Positions 1 through 8,309 of a stretch of 64,000 nt of DNA are shown one piece after another. The notes beneath the pieces were generated by a model that saw only the letters and a program-made list of their open reading frames with translations, made no database searches and was not told the DNA's origin. The stretch is from Oscillospiraceae bacterium (GTDB lineage Bacteria; Bacillota; Clostridia; Oscillospirales; Ruminococcaceae). Where the stretch lies: positions 62,001 to 126,000 of the forward strand of contig JAFUAD010000012.1 of the NCBI GenBank assembly GCA_017460835.1. Direction: 5' to 3'. Each line of letters begins with the position of its first letter. Positions within the stretch are counted from its first letter, which is position 1. The translations under genes were made by a program, and so were the position numbers.

Positions 1-337
1 CAAGCACCGGCACGGCGAGCCCGTCTCCGATAAACGCGCCGGAGGCATCCTCCAGCGCACGGAGCGGGCGCTCAATGCCGTCAAAGATATTCGTCATAAT
101 GCCGGGGCCGAGCGTCACGGACATCGGCGCACCGGTCGGCTCGACCGGCTCACCGGTCTGAAGCCCGGAGGTGCTCTCATAAACCTGAATCGTGGTCTCG
201 GTATCCGTCAGGCCGATGACCTCGCCGATCAAGCGGCGATGCCCGACATAGACCATCTCCATCATCGCAAATACGTTGGTATCGCGCACCTTGACAACCG
301 GGCCGTTGACGCTGAAAATCACAGGCTGCTGCATCAT
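1..337 (-). CDS. ntpA: V-type ATP synthase subunit A, N-terminal part (runs off window)
   Basis: Catalytic, nucleotide-binding subunit of the V1 head of a V/A-type ATPase. Only about 112 N-terminal codons are present: the beta-barrel domain (NGPVVKVRD near residue 10) and the family signature GPGIMTNIFDGIERPL near residue 85. The Walker A motif lies outside the window. The start ATG (337-335) overlaps the TGA of subunit E as ATGA, so the two are probably translationally coupled; a second ATG follows at once, so the start is uncertain by one codon. Last visible gene of the minus-strand V-ATPase operon. Confidence 0.93.
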   Translation of the reverse strand, partial: MMQQPVIFSVNGPVVKVRDTNVFAMMEMVYVGHRRLIGEVIGLTDTETTIQVYESTSGLQTGEPVEPTGAPMSVTLGPGIMTNIFDGIERPLRALEDASGAFIGDGLAVPVL

Positions 338-924
338 TCGTCACCCCCGTCAATTTTATGGTCGCGGTAGAAATTGCGGAATTTCGCGGCATACGCCTCA
401 TCGAGCGTATGGTTCTCGCAGCGTCTGCCGTCCGCAGAGAGCACCGACAGTCCGCCGATGCGGATCGAGGGGTCGATGCGGAAGGTGCAGGAATCCGGCA
501 GCAGCTTCCGGAGCTGTTCGCTGAGGGGCATATCCGCCTCCCGGAGCAGGATCACGGAATGCTCCTCGGGCTTCTGCTTTTTCAGCAGCCCCATGAGCCA
601 CGGGGCATACTCCGCCGAGGCGGTAAACTCCGCGAGCTTCCCGCGCAGATCCTGAAAGAGCTGCATCAGCAGCATTTGTCTGCGGCTGAGCAGCGCAGTT
701 CTGCCGCGGTACCCGACCTGCGACATGCGCTTCTGATATTTTGCAGTGATCTTTGCCTTCTTCTCCGCGATTTCCCGCGCCGCCTCCGCGCTGCACTGCT
801 CCTGCGCAGTCCGCAGAATCTCCTCGGAGGCCTCCATCGCCTCGCGCTCGGCAGCGGCGATCTCCGCGTCCGTGCTGCGGTTCACGGAATCCATGAACTG
901 TGTCAGCTTCTGATTTGCATCCAT
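334..924 (-). CDS. ntpE: V-type ATP synthase subunit E
   Basis: Peripheral-stalk subunit that holds the V1 head against rotation. The 196-residue protein has a long charged, Ala/Glu-rich helical N-terminal half (residues 1-90) and a mixed globular C-terminal part, the usual form of this family at normal length. It lies between subunits F and A in the conserved order H-C-I-K-F-E-A. No strong Shine-Dalgarno is visible before the ATG. The 73-base gap to subunit F contains a strong hairpin. Assignment rests mainly on position and coiled-coil character. Confidence 0.88.
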   Translation of the reverse strand: MDANQKLTQFMDSVNRSTDAEIAAAEREAMEASEEILRTAQEQCSAEAAREIAEKKAKITAKYQKRMSQVGYRGRTALLSRRQMLLMQLFQDLRGKLAEFTASAEYAPWLMGLLKKQKPEEHSVILLREADMPLSEQLRKLLPDSCTFRIDPSIRIGGLSVLSADGRRCENHTLDEAYAAKFRNFYRDHKIDGGDE

Positions 925-954
925 TTCAGATCAATCCATTCTCAATATAAATCC

Positions 955-985
955 GGGAGTGAGGAGCTCATGCCGCCTCACTCCC
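955..985 (-). other. Intra-operon RNA hairpin between ntpF and ntpE
   Basis: Minus-strand transcript forms a perfect 10-bp stem (arm GGGAGTGAGG at 985-976, partner CCTCACTCCC at 964-955) with an 11-base loop. No U-tract follows, so it is more likely a processing or stability element, or a partial attenuator, than a full terminator. It begins just after the ntpF stop codon. Confidence 0.6.
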
Positions 986-997
986 ACGGGGTATTAT

Positions 998-1306
998 TCA
1001 GATGTGAATGCCGACGGTCTCCGCAAGGTAGCGGGAGATCGACGCCGTCATATCCGCGCTGCCGTGGCGGTCGGGAATGACAACCAGCAGCGGCTTTGCC
1101 GTGCGCTCCTTCAGCCGGGTCAGCTCCGCATCGCAGAGCGCCGCGAGCTTTTCCGTCAGCATGACGACCGCGATGTCGTCCGTCCGCATGGCAGTACCGA
1201 GCGCATCGAGCAGCTCCTCCCGCTCATGGACGAGGGTTCCCTCGATCCCGGCGAGCCGCATTCCCATCAGCGTATCGGTATTGTCACTGAGTACAAAGCA
1301 GCGCAT
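998..1306 (-). CDS. ntpF: V-type ATP synthase subunit F
   Basis: Central-stalk subunit linking the rotor to the A3B3 head. The 102-residue protein has the Rossmann-like start typical of the family (MRCFVLSDNTDTLMGMRLAGI), a middle strand DIAVVMLTEKLA and a second strand PLLVVIPDRHG. Length matches the usual 100-110 residues. It starts one base after the stop of subunit K without a convincing ribosome site of its own, so reinitiation from ntpK is likely. Confidence 0.9.
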   Translation of the reverse strand: MRCFVLSDNTDTLMGMRLAGIEGTLVHEREELLDALGTAMRTDDIAVVMLTEKLAALCDAELTRLKERTAKPLLVVIPDRHGSADMTASISRYLAETVGIHI

Positions 1307-1307
1307 A

Positions 1308-1757
1308 TCAGCCGAGCTTGCCGATGATCATAATGGCGATCAGCGTGCCGTAGATGCCGACGCCCTCGCCCAGCGCGACGAAGATCAGCGCCTTTGCAAA
1401 GGACTTCGGGTCCTCCGCCAGCGCACCGATTGCAGCCGGTGCCGCATTTCCGACGGCGATGCCGCAGCCGATCGAGCCGACGCCGACGGCCAGTGCCGCC
1501 GCGAGATAGCCGAGCCCGTTCGAGGAGGAAGCAGCCGTTGCCGCCGTCTCAGCGGTATCTGCAAAAACCAGTCCGCCGACCGGCAGTGCGATCGCAGCGA
1601 GCATGATCGCGCCGAATGCGCAGATATTCGCAAGCATGGCGCGGCGCATGGATTTTCCGCTCTTTTTCTTTGTGATTGCCGCATAGACCGGCAGCGAGAG
1701 CAGCGCCACGATCAGCAGCGGCAGCAGGATCAGTTCCAGAATTTCATAAACAGACAT
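1308..1757 (-). CDS. ntpK: V-type ATP synthase subunit K (c-ring proteolipid)
   Basis: Membrane rotor proteolipid, 149 residues with four predicted membrane helices (about 8-28, 43-66, 82-105, 122-146). The ion-binding glutamate is in the last helix (FVALGEGVGIYG). The second helix lacks a carboxylate, so there is one ion site per four-helix subunit, as in NtpK and eukaryotic c subunits. The position matching the sodium-liganding Gln of Enterococcus NtpK (GIAQGK) reads GIAVGN, and Glu is followed by Gly rather than Ser/Thr, which suggests proton rather than sodium coupling (inference). AGGAGG lies 10 bases before the ATG. Confidence 0.92.
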   Translation of the reverse strand: MSVYEILELILLPLLIVALLSLPVYAAITKKKSGKSMRRAMLANICAFGAIMLAAIALPVGGLVFADTAETAATAASSSNGLGYLAAALAVGVGSIGCGIAVGNAAPAAIGALAEDPKSFAKALIFVALGEGVGIYGTLIAIMIIGKLG

Positions 1758-1775
1758 GGGATATACCTCCTAAAA

Positions 1776-3743
1776 TTATACATTGGCAGTCTGCCCGGAC
1801 TGCTTTGATTCGGAAAAATCGTCAAAGCTGACGGAAACCGGCGTAAAGGGTCTGCCGTCGCCGTCGTAGCATCTGGAGAAGATTTCGTAGAATTCCAGTC
1901 TCATGACCTGAATGCCGACGATCAGCCCCTCAAAGCCCATGACGATCAGGTTGCCGATGATGACCGTGACGATGGATTTCTGGTCGCCGCCGATCATATC
2001 CGCGATGGTCATGACGACCGCCATCAGTCCCGCATGGGAGAACACGAAGCCGCCGACACGGATAAAGGAGATCGTGTTCGAGGTATAGCCGATCAGGAAT
2101 TCAAAGCACTCGAAGAAATTGCCGGCGATAAAGTCCGCGATTCCCTCCGATTCATAGCGCTTATGCGCCATCCGGTGACCGAGCGGCTCCCGGAAGAACA
2201 TCAGCAGCAGCGTCACGATGATGACCGGGACAGCCGCAGCCGTCGGCATGATCGTCTTTCCGGCGACGAGCCCGACGATCAGCAGCATCACGGTCGTGAA
2301 GAAGGCAAGCCCGGCAACGCCGTTGTTCCCGAACAGCCCCTCCGTATAATTGTGCCTGCGCAGATTCACGATGATATTGATGAGCATGGAGATCACGATG
2401 ATCACCGCGCCGAGCCCGACTGCACCGTACACAAACACATTCATGTTTTCCATCGCGTGCAGCGGCAGGAAGGAGATTCCGGTCTTTTCCCAGAGCGGGT
2501 CGAGCGCCTCCTCAAAGCCGAACACCGAGCCGTACAGCGTTCCGAACAGCGCACTGGATATGCCGATGCGCGCCATGACGCCGCCGAGCGTGATGCCCTT
2601 TTTCTTCTGGAGGATCAGTCCGATCAGCGCGATCACGAGCCCCTGCCCGAGATCGCCGAACATGATGCCGAACAGCAGTGTATAGGTGATCGCGACAAAG
2701 GGCGTCGGGTTATAGCCGTTGTAATTCGGCAGCCCGTACATTTCCACGAACATCGAGAACGGCCGTGAGAACCAGCCGTTTTTCAGCCTCACCGGCGGCT
2801 GCACCTTTGAATCGCTCCACGGCGCCTCAAAGGATGCGGTGACCTGAGGAATCTTCTCAATGCGCTTTTCAAACGCGGCCTGCTCCGCCGCGGGGATATA
2901 CCCCATCAGATTGAACTTGCCGTTTGCAATGACGCACTGCGAGCGGAGCTTATGGACCTCGCTCTGATACTTTGCGGCGCAGTACATTTTCCCGAGCAGC
3001 TCTGCTTCATTCTGATAGATCTGCTTTTCCTGCTGCTCCAGCTCGGTGAGCCGGGATTTTTTCTCGCTGAGCCGCGTCCGCATTTCCGCAAGCGCCTGCT
3101 CCGGCGTGCCGCTGATATCCTCCGGCAGCTCGTAGCGCTCAAACAGCAGCCCTCTCATGACGGCATCGACCGCCGTGATCTGCTCCGGCGTTGCGAAATA
3201 GAAGCCCCAGACATATTCATGCGCCGTATAATAGGACTGGAACACGAAGTCTGCGTCGCTGTAAAAATCGAGCTTCTGCATGCTTTCCTCCGGCATTCTG
3301 CCGAAGCGGTAGACGATGTGCCGGCATTTGACCAGCTCGCCGAGGTCGATATCTGCCTGCTTCAGATGCTCCAGATGAATGGCGCTGCTTTCGTAATCGG
3401 TGATCTTTTTCCGAATCTCCGCAAGCTCTGCGCGAACCTCCCGCATGCTTCCGGAGATCCGTTCCGTTTCCGCGAGGATTTTCTCCGGCGGAAATTCACC
3501 CGGCAGCGGCTCGGCAGCAGGATTCATTTTTGCCTGCCGCAGATCCAGCTCACTGAGTGCCCGCAGCGCCTCGCCGTAGGGGTTCTCGTCAGAGCGCCCC
3601 GCGCCGGCATCCTCTGCGCTGCCCAGCAGCTTTGCCGCATTTTCAATATGGAACACGCCGCTTTGCAGACAGGCAGTCAGTGCGTCGTTCAGGTGCGGAA
3701 GTGCGCCGGCAATGCTGACAAGCTCCAGCTTTTCAATGGACAA
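1776..3743 (-). CDS. ntpI: V-type ATP synthase subunit I (a subunit)
   Basis: Stator membrane subunit with the ion half-channels, 655 residues. The N-terminal 320 residues are cytoplasmic and partly coiled coil (residues 215-260 rich in Glu/Lys). The C-terminal half has about seven membrane helices, starting with the family segment PFVAITYTLLFGIMFGDLGQG, and includes ISFIRVGGFVFSHAGL with the conserved rotor-facing Arg. The start is TTG (3743), preceded by AGGAGG at 7-base spacing; no ATG fits as well. Downstream of ntpC, upstream of ntpK. Confidence 0.94.
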   Translation of the reverse strand: MSIEKLELVSIAGALPHLNDALTACLQSGVFHIENAAKLLGSAEDAGAGRSDENPYGEALRALSELDLRQAKMNPAAEPLPGEFPPEKILAETERISGSMREVRAELAEIRKKITDYESSAIHLEHLKQADIDLGELVKCRHIVYRFGRMPEESMQKLDFYSDADFVFQSYYTAHEYVWGFYFATPEQITAVDAVMRGLLFERYELPEDISGTPEQALAEMRTRLSEKKSRLTELEQQEKQIYQNEAELLGKMYCAAKYQSEVHKLRSQCVIANGKFNLMGYIPAAEQAAFEKRIEKIPQVTASFEAPWSDSKVQPPVRLKNGWFSRPFSMFVEMYGLPNYNGYNPTPFVAITYTLLFGIMFGDLGQGLVIALIGLILQKKKGITLGGVMARIGISSALFGTLYGSVFGFEEALDPLWEKTGISFLPLHAMENMNVFVYGAVGLGAVIIVISMLINIIVNLRRHNYTEGLFGNNGVAGLAFFTTVMLLIVGLVAGKTIMPTAAAVPVIIVTLLLMFFREPLGHRMAHKRYESEGIADFIAGNFFECFEFLIGYTSNTISFIRVGGFVFSHAGLMAVVMTIADMIGGDQKSIVTVIIGNLIVMGFEGLIVGIQVMRLEFYEIFSRCYDGDGRPFTPVSVSFDDFSESKQSGQTANV

Positions 3744-3771
3744 ACGAACACCTCCTAAGATCGTGACGGGC

Positions 3772-4824
3772 TTACTCCAGAATCAGGAGCTCCTGCATAT
3801 AAGACACAGGCTTCCCGTAACGGATTCCCTCAATAATGGTAATCAGGTTCTGTATCTCTGTCTGATACAGAAAATGCACCGCATACATGCTGACAGCGGC
3901 ATGTCCGGAGAAATGCAGCGCATTCCGCGCATTCCGGTACCGGAGCGATTGCAGTGCATGCTCCAGCCGGACGGATTCCGGCTGATCGGAAAGCACCGTC
4001 AGCCCCGTCAGCATTCTTCCGTAGCGGGTTGTCTTGACAATTTCAATGAACGAGGCCAGATCGGGCGCCGCATAGAGCTGCTCACAGATGCGCTGCGGCA
4101 GCCTTCCGCTGACCGGCAGCATCATGCTCCGGAGGCTTTCCGCATCCGGATGGAACACGCGCTTTAGGCGATAGGCATTGATGAGATTGATCAGGTCGAT
4201 CTGCTCACCGACCAGCCCGTTCAGCGCCTCCAGATCGGCGCCGTGCAGCGTCTGAGCCGCTTCCTTTTTGATCCGCTCCAGATAGCAGGCTCTCAGCGCG
4301 ATCTCATGCGCGGTATAGTTCCGCTTCATCGGGTCATCCGGAATGCTCCGGAGCACCGCGGCATAGGGCGTGCCCTCGGCGGCATCGGCGACCTCGCGCA
4401 GATTTTCAGCCTTCGCGAGCTTTTCCGCCGAAAGGCTCAGATACGGCATCAGCCATGTGTCCATCGCCGAAATATAAGCCTGCGGCCCGTCCGAGAGCAG
4501 CAGCAGCTTCTTGACCAGCTCGCGCACCTCGTAATCATAAATAAAAAACCGGAAAAACGGCGTATTCCGCAGCCGCTCCAGGCTGCAAAAATGCAGACAC
4601 TGCATAAACAGGCTGCGCTTTAAGAGCATTTCGAGATGCCCGCGGTGCGTGATCTGCGGGTCAAGGCCGCTGAGCAGCTCGCCGTAGCCCTCCGTATTTT
4701 TGAGATACGAGACGACCTCCGCCACCGAATGCAGATTCAGCAGCTCGCGGTAATCGGCAGCGGTCAGCCTGTGGCCGTAGGCCGTGCGGATCGCCGCGAT
4801 CGTCGCCTGATGATTGTTCGGCAT
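3772..4824 (-). CDS. ntpC: V-type ATP synthase subunit C (V0 d/AC39 family)
   Basis: Funnel-shaped adaptor that couples the central stalk to the c-ring. The protein is 350 residues, all helical, with the usual N-terminal segment (RTAYGHRLTAADYRELLNLHSVAEVVSYLKNT) containing the repeated YRELL/EVVSYLK pattern of three-fold AC39 repeats; further repeats start near residues 110 and 230. Length matches the family. GGAGAG overlaps the end of the upstream gene; the gap to it is only two bases. Confidence 0.9.
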   Translation of the reverse strand: MPNNHQATIAAIRTAYGHRLTAADYRELLNLHSVAEVVSYLKNTEGYGELLSGLDPQITHRGHLEMLLKRSLFMQCLHFCSLERLRNTPFFRFFIYDYEVRELVKKLLLLSDGPQAYISAMDTWLMPYLSLSAEKLAKAENLREVADAAEGTPYAAVLRSIPDDPMKRNYTAHEIALRACYLERIKKEAAQTLHGADLEALNGLVGEQIDLINLINAYRLKRVFHPDAESLRSMMLPVSGRLPQRICEQLYAAPDLASFIEIVKTTRYGRMLTGLTVLSDQPESVRLEHALQSLRYRNARNALHFSGHAAVSMYAVHFLYQTEIQNLITIIEGIRYGKPVSYMQELLILE

Positions 4825-4826
4825 AA

Positions 4827-5147
4827 TCAGCTCTCCGCCTCGCGCAGCGTCTCTTCAAAGAGGGATTCCAGCAGGCTCTCGTGCTGCTCCTCAAACTGCT
4901 TTGAAATCGCATCCGCCTGCCTGTCAAACGCCTGCCGCTGCACGGCGAGCTTCTGCTCGCAGCTCTCGCGCGTCTGCTCCTCAAATTCCGTGATCGTATC
5001 CCGCGTCTGATGCGCCTGTGCCTGCCGGATCGCGGCAGCCCTGTGCTCCGCTTCGGCACGCATCTGCCCGCATTTCAGCCGCGATGCCTCAAGGCGCTGC
5101 TCCGTTTCTGCGTCCAGCTCCAGAATCCTCCGGATTGTCTGATCCAT
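4827..5147 (-). CDS. V-type ATPase small coiled-coil stalk subunit (G/H-like)
   Basis: First gene of the V-ATPase operon. The 106-residue protein is almost entirely a charged helix (Glu, Arg, Gln, Ala with heptad spacing), no membrane segment. Position and form match the G/H subunit that pairs with subunit E in the peripheral stalk. Such sequences diverge strongly, so the assignment is by context. AAAGGAG lies 9 bases before the ATG. Confidence 0.75.
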   Translation of the reverse strand: MDQTIRRILELDAETEQRLEASRLKCGQMRAEAEHRAAAIRQAQAHQTRDTITEFEEQTRESCEQKLAVQRQAFDRQADAISKQFEEQHESLLESLFEETLREAES

Positions 5148-5316
5148 AAACAGCGCTCCTTTCTATCCGTCTTGCAGCCGTTTTTGTGCAGAATCACGAA
5201 TAATCCGCGCAGTTTGCACAGCGAAATCCGCTCACCCCGCCGGGAATTCCGACCGGAATCCTGTGAAATCCCCTTTATTTTCGGAAATCTGCACAAAGCC
5301 TAAAAATATACACTTT

Positions 5317-5345
5317 ATTATAACCCAATTCCCGCCGATTGTCAA
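5317..5345 (-). promoter_or_regulatory. Sigma-A promoter of the V-ATPase operon
   Basis: On the minus strand, perfect TTGACA (5345-5340), a 17-base spacer, and perfect TATAAT (5322-5317). Predicted start near 5310 leaves a leader of about 160 bases before the first gene. The rest of the 367-base gap (5148-5514) has no convincing gene. On the plus strand at 5439-5472 an imperfect hairpin (GAGCC...GGCTC) and a 26-codon frame from 5478 preceded by AGGAGG are visible, but the frame runs antisense into the citrate synthase gene and is not called. Confidence 0.85.
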
Positions 5346-5486
5346 GCAATTTGCGGAAATTTCACGGATTATCGCAGTCCCTCCGCAAAAACGCGCCCGC
5401 CGGAGACGGTTCACGATAATATACAATATCAAGTACAATGAGCCCCTTGTTTTGTGATACAGGAGGCTCTGTTGCATATGAAACTG

Positions 5487-5510
5487 AAAAAATCCATCGC
5501 GCAGCGATAC
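5487..5510 (-). terminator. Possible intrinsic terminator of the citrate synthase gene
   Basis: Just downstream of the stop, the minus strand reads ATCGC-TGC-GCGAT followed by GG and a run of six T (5492-5487). The stem is short (five to seven pairs), so efficiency may be modest. Confidence 0.5.
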
Positions 5511-5514
5511 CTTA

Positions 5515-6882
5515 TCATTTCCGTTCGGAAATCGGCACATAGGTTTCCCATTCCTTGACGGCGCGGTATGCCGGGCGGATGATCTTGCTTGCGCCGAGCA
5601 GCTCCTCCAGCCGGTGCGCTGACCATCCCGCAATGCGCGAGACCGCAAAAATCGGCGTGAACAGCTCATTCGGGAGGTTCAGCATCCGGTAAACCAGCCC
5701 GGAGTAGAAATCGACATTCGCGCAGACGCCCTTGTAGATTCTGCGCTCCTCCGCGATGATCTCCGGCGCAAGGCGCTCCACCAGCGCATACAGCGCATAC
5801 TCCTCCGAGCGTCCCTTTTCCTCGGCGAGCTCCTCGACAAAGCTGCGCAGAACCGTCGCTCTGGGGTCGCTGTGCGAATAGACCGCGTGGCCCATGCCGT
5901 AGATCAGGCCGGCGTGGTCGAAGGCGTCCTTGTGCAGCAGGCGGCGAAGGTAGTTTGCGACCTCCTCCTCGTCCTTCCAGTCGCGGACGCGCTCCTTCAT
6001 GTCATCGAACATCTGCACGACCTTGATATTCGCGCCGCCGTGCTTGGGACCCTTCAGCGAGCCGAGCGCCGCCGCCATCGTCGAGTAGGTGTCGGTTCCG
6101 GAGGAGGACACCACATGCACCGTGAATGTGGAGTTATTGCCGCCGCCGTGCTCTGCATGGAGCACCAGCGCGAGATCGAGGATCTTCGCCTCAAGATGCG
6201 TATATTTCTGATCGGCGCGCAGCAGGCTCAGCAGGTTTTCCGCCGCAGAGAGCGAGGGGTCCGGCTGATGCAGGAACAGGCTCTGGTCATTTTTATAGTA
6301 GCGGAATGCCTGATAGCCGTAGACTGCGATCGACGGGAACTGCGCGATGAGCTGGATGCACTGCCTAAGCACATTCGGGATCGCGGTGTCGTTCGGGTTG
6401 TGGTCATAGGAATACAGCGCGAGCACGCTTTTTGCGAGGGTGTTCATCATATCCTCGCTCGGCGATTTCATAATAACATCGCGCGTGAAGGAGGGCGGAA
6501 GCGTCCGGCAGCTCCGCAGCAGCGTGCTGAATTCCTCAAGCTGCGCGGCGGTCGGGAGCTGACCGAACAGCAGCAGATAGACGGTCTCCTCATAGCCGAA
6601 GCGGTCGTCTGAGATGAAGCCCTTGACCAGATCCTCGATATGATAGCCGCGGAAAAGAAGCTGCCCGTCGCCGAGCTGTGTTTCGCCGTTGATCTCCTGA
6701 CCGGGAATGATCTGGCTGACATTGGTCAGTCCGGCGCAGACGCCCTTGCCGTTGATGTCACGCAGGCCGCGCTTGACATCGTATTTGCTGTAAAGCTCGG
6801 GGGCGATCCGGTAATTTTCCCGGCAGAGAGCAGAGAGCTCTTCGATTTTTGTCTGTGTTGTGAAGCGGTTCCATTCTCCCAT
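5515..6882 (-). CDS. gltA: Citrate synthase (citrate/2-methylcitrate synthase family)
   Basis: Condenses acetyl-CoA and oxaloacetate to citrate; in an anaerobe this probably feeds glutamate synthesis through a partial TCA branch. The 455-residue protein has the catalytic His region (VLHAEHGGGNNSTFTVHVVSS near residue 250) and the substrate-binding stretch GSLKGPKHGGAN, followed by the conserved GMGHAVYSHSDPRA. The start at 6882 is chosen because AAAGGAGA lies 10 bases upstream; a longer frame would extend through the promoter. Monocistronic; no other TCA genes adjoin. A 2-methylcitrate role cannot be excluded. Confidence 0.9.
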   Translation of the reverse strand: MGEWNRFTTQTKIEELSALCRENYRIAPELYSKYDVKRGLRDINGKGVCAGLTNVSQIIPGQEINGETQLGDGQLLFRGYHIEDLVKGFISDDRFGYEETVYLLLFGQLPTAAQLEEFSTLLRSCRTLPPSFTRDVIMKSPSEDMMNTLAKSVLALYSYDHNPNDTAIPNVLRQCIQLIAQFPSIAVYGYQAFRYYKNDQSLFLHQPDPSLSAAENLLSLLRADQKYTHLEAKILDLALVLHAEHGGGNNSTFTVHVVSSSGTDTYSTMAAALGSLKGPKHGGANIKVVQMFDDMKERVRDWKDEEEVANYLRRLLHKDAFDHAGLIYGMGHAVYSHSDPRATVLRSFVEELAEEKGRSEEYALYALVERLAPEIIAEERRIYKGVCANVDFYSGLVYRMLNLPNELFTPIFAVSRIAGWSAHRLEELLGASKIIRPAYRAVKEWETYVPISERK

Positions 6883-7002
6883 TCGGCAGCATCTCCTTTC
6901 AGTGAATGCGGAAATCGGGTTTCTGTTCAATATAGCACACGGCAGGTGCAGCGGATGTACCTGCCGTATATCTTGCGAAAAATATAACAACTGTATAATC
7001 AC

Positions 7003-7031
7003 AGTATACCAGATTTGGGCGATCTTGTCAA
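7003..7031 (-). promoter_or_regulatory. Sigma-A promoter of gltA
   Basis: Minus strand TTGACA (7031-7026), 17-base spacer, TATACT (7008-7003). Predicted start near 6996, giving a leader of about 115 bases. Confidence 0.8.
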
Positions 7032-7082
7032 GGCGAATTTCATAGGCAATATCGCCAAAATGTCAGAATTGCGGGCGCACTG

Positions 7083-8147
7083 TCAGCAAATTCCGGCGGC
7101 GGCGAGGTAAAAATCGCCGTCAATCGGCTCCAGCGTGACGGTATGCGTCTGCGGCTGCTCCGAGCGGAATACCGTAAAATGCAGGATATTGCCCCAGCCG
7201 TAGATCGAGTTGCCGTGCAGAACAGGCTGCGGCATGGGCTTGCCGTCGAGCAGAACCCGGCAGTCGCCGTACTCCGGAAGGCAGTTGACCTCATAATACA
7301 GCACCAGCGCGGTTCCGGTGACGGTCAGGCTCCATGCGCCGTGCTCCGGCGAGATGCGGAAGGCGGTCGGGAAGGCCCAGTTGTCCTTCGGAACGGTCGG
7401 GCAGTCCGTTTTGACGTCGGTGAGCTGATCGGGCGTCAGGAAGCGCAGCGCGGTAAACGGCGCGCCGAGCCACGGCTCCGGCAGCGGAACCGGCTCTGTC
7501 GGCGGGGCATCCTTTGCGCGGTCCAGCAATTGCAGCAGGCAGTCGGCGATAAGGCGGTGGCCGTCCGGATTGGGGTGGCTTTCCTCATCGGCATACTCTG
7601 CCCATTGCAGCGTGCCCTGCTCCAGCTCCGGATTCAGCCCCTCGCGCAGCACGACGCAGGGCAGCCCGTAATGCTCCGCGATCGGCACCATATACGGCTC
7701 GCAGCTGTACCCGGAGGCATTGCGCAGCACCAGAATGCAGACAACCGGCGGCTGCGGTGCGGTCAGCAGCTTGCGGAGCAGGCTCTCGAAGGCATGGATG
7801 CTCGGCGGCAGGGTCGTTTCGTTGATCGCAAATTCCACAACGACCAGATCAGGCTGCTGCGACAGGACAAAGCGGTCAGTGAGCAGATTGCCGATCATGC
7901 AGTTCATGCCGGGCGCCGCGCAGACAGTCTCCGAGACGTTCATGCCGCGTGCGCGGAGCGTATCGCAGAGCAGCGCGGGATACGGCTTTTCAAAGACGGC
8001 GCCGTTTGCATAGCCCCGTGTCACAGAGCCGCCGATGAAGCCGAGCTTCAGTTCCTTTTTTTGCAGCATTGCCTGCCACGGGATGCCCGTACCGGTACTG
8101 TGTACGGCGGCAGCGGCAATTCTGCTGCGAATTTCCTCAGATATCAT
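7083..8147 (-). CDS. SGNH/GDSL-family hydrolase (probable carbohydrate acetylesterase)
   Basis: The 354-residue protein has SGNH-hydrolase blocks: block I as GGSVTRG near residue 40 (nucleophile Ser), a Gly/Asn block GMNCMIGN, FAINET, and block V DEESHPNPDGH carrying the catalytic Asp/His pair. A beta-rich C-terminal region (about 225-354) resembles a carbohydrate-recognition sandwich. No signal peptide is visible, so a cytoplasmic role on imported acetylated oligosaccharides is likely (inference). It is a single gene between gltA and a LysR gene, with no sugar-utilisation neighbours to define the substrate. Exact specificity is unknown. Confidence 0.75.
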   Translation of the reverse strand: MISEEIRSRIAAAAVHSTGTGIPWQAMLQKKELKLGFIGGSVTRGYANGAVFEKPYPALLCDTLRARGMNVSETVCAAPGMNCMIGNLLTDRFVLSQQPDLVVVEFAINETTLPPSIHAFESLLRKLLTAPQPPVVCILVLRNASGYSCEPYMVPIAEHYGLPCVVLREGLNPELEQGTLQWAEYADEESHPNPDGHRLIADCLLQLLDRAKDAPPTEPVPLPEPWLGAPFTALRFLTPDQLTDVKTDCPTVPKDNWAFPTAFRISPEHGAWSLTVTGTALVLYYEVNCLPEYGDCRVLLDGKPMPQPVLHGNSIYGWGNILHFTVFRSEQPQTHTVTLEPIDGDFYLAAAGIC

Positions 8148-8309
8148 AAATGAATCCTCTGTGTCAGTTTCTTTTTTGTGTCTCCCATTTCAGAAGCGTG
8201 TTACTCAAATGAATCAGAGTTTGTCGATGCTTTCAGCGATGGGCAGTGGGGGACGCCGGAGGCACTGATAGATTCCGGTTCATCTGAGCAGCATGCTTCT
8301 GAAAGGGGG

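Noticed and set aside
2034..2768. Long plus-strand frames opposite ntpI, dnaK, mutS and other genes
   Set aside because: These are mirror frames produced by GC-rich third positions; the minus- or plus-strand genes opposite have clear motifs and ribosome sites.
5478..5558. 26-codon plus-strand frame with AGGAGG upstream in the gltA downstream region
   Set aside because: It reads antisense into the citrate synthase 3' end, overlaps its probable terminator, has 11-base spacing and no recognisable protein character.
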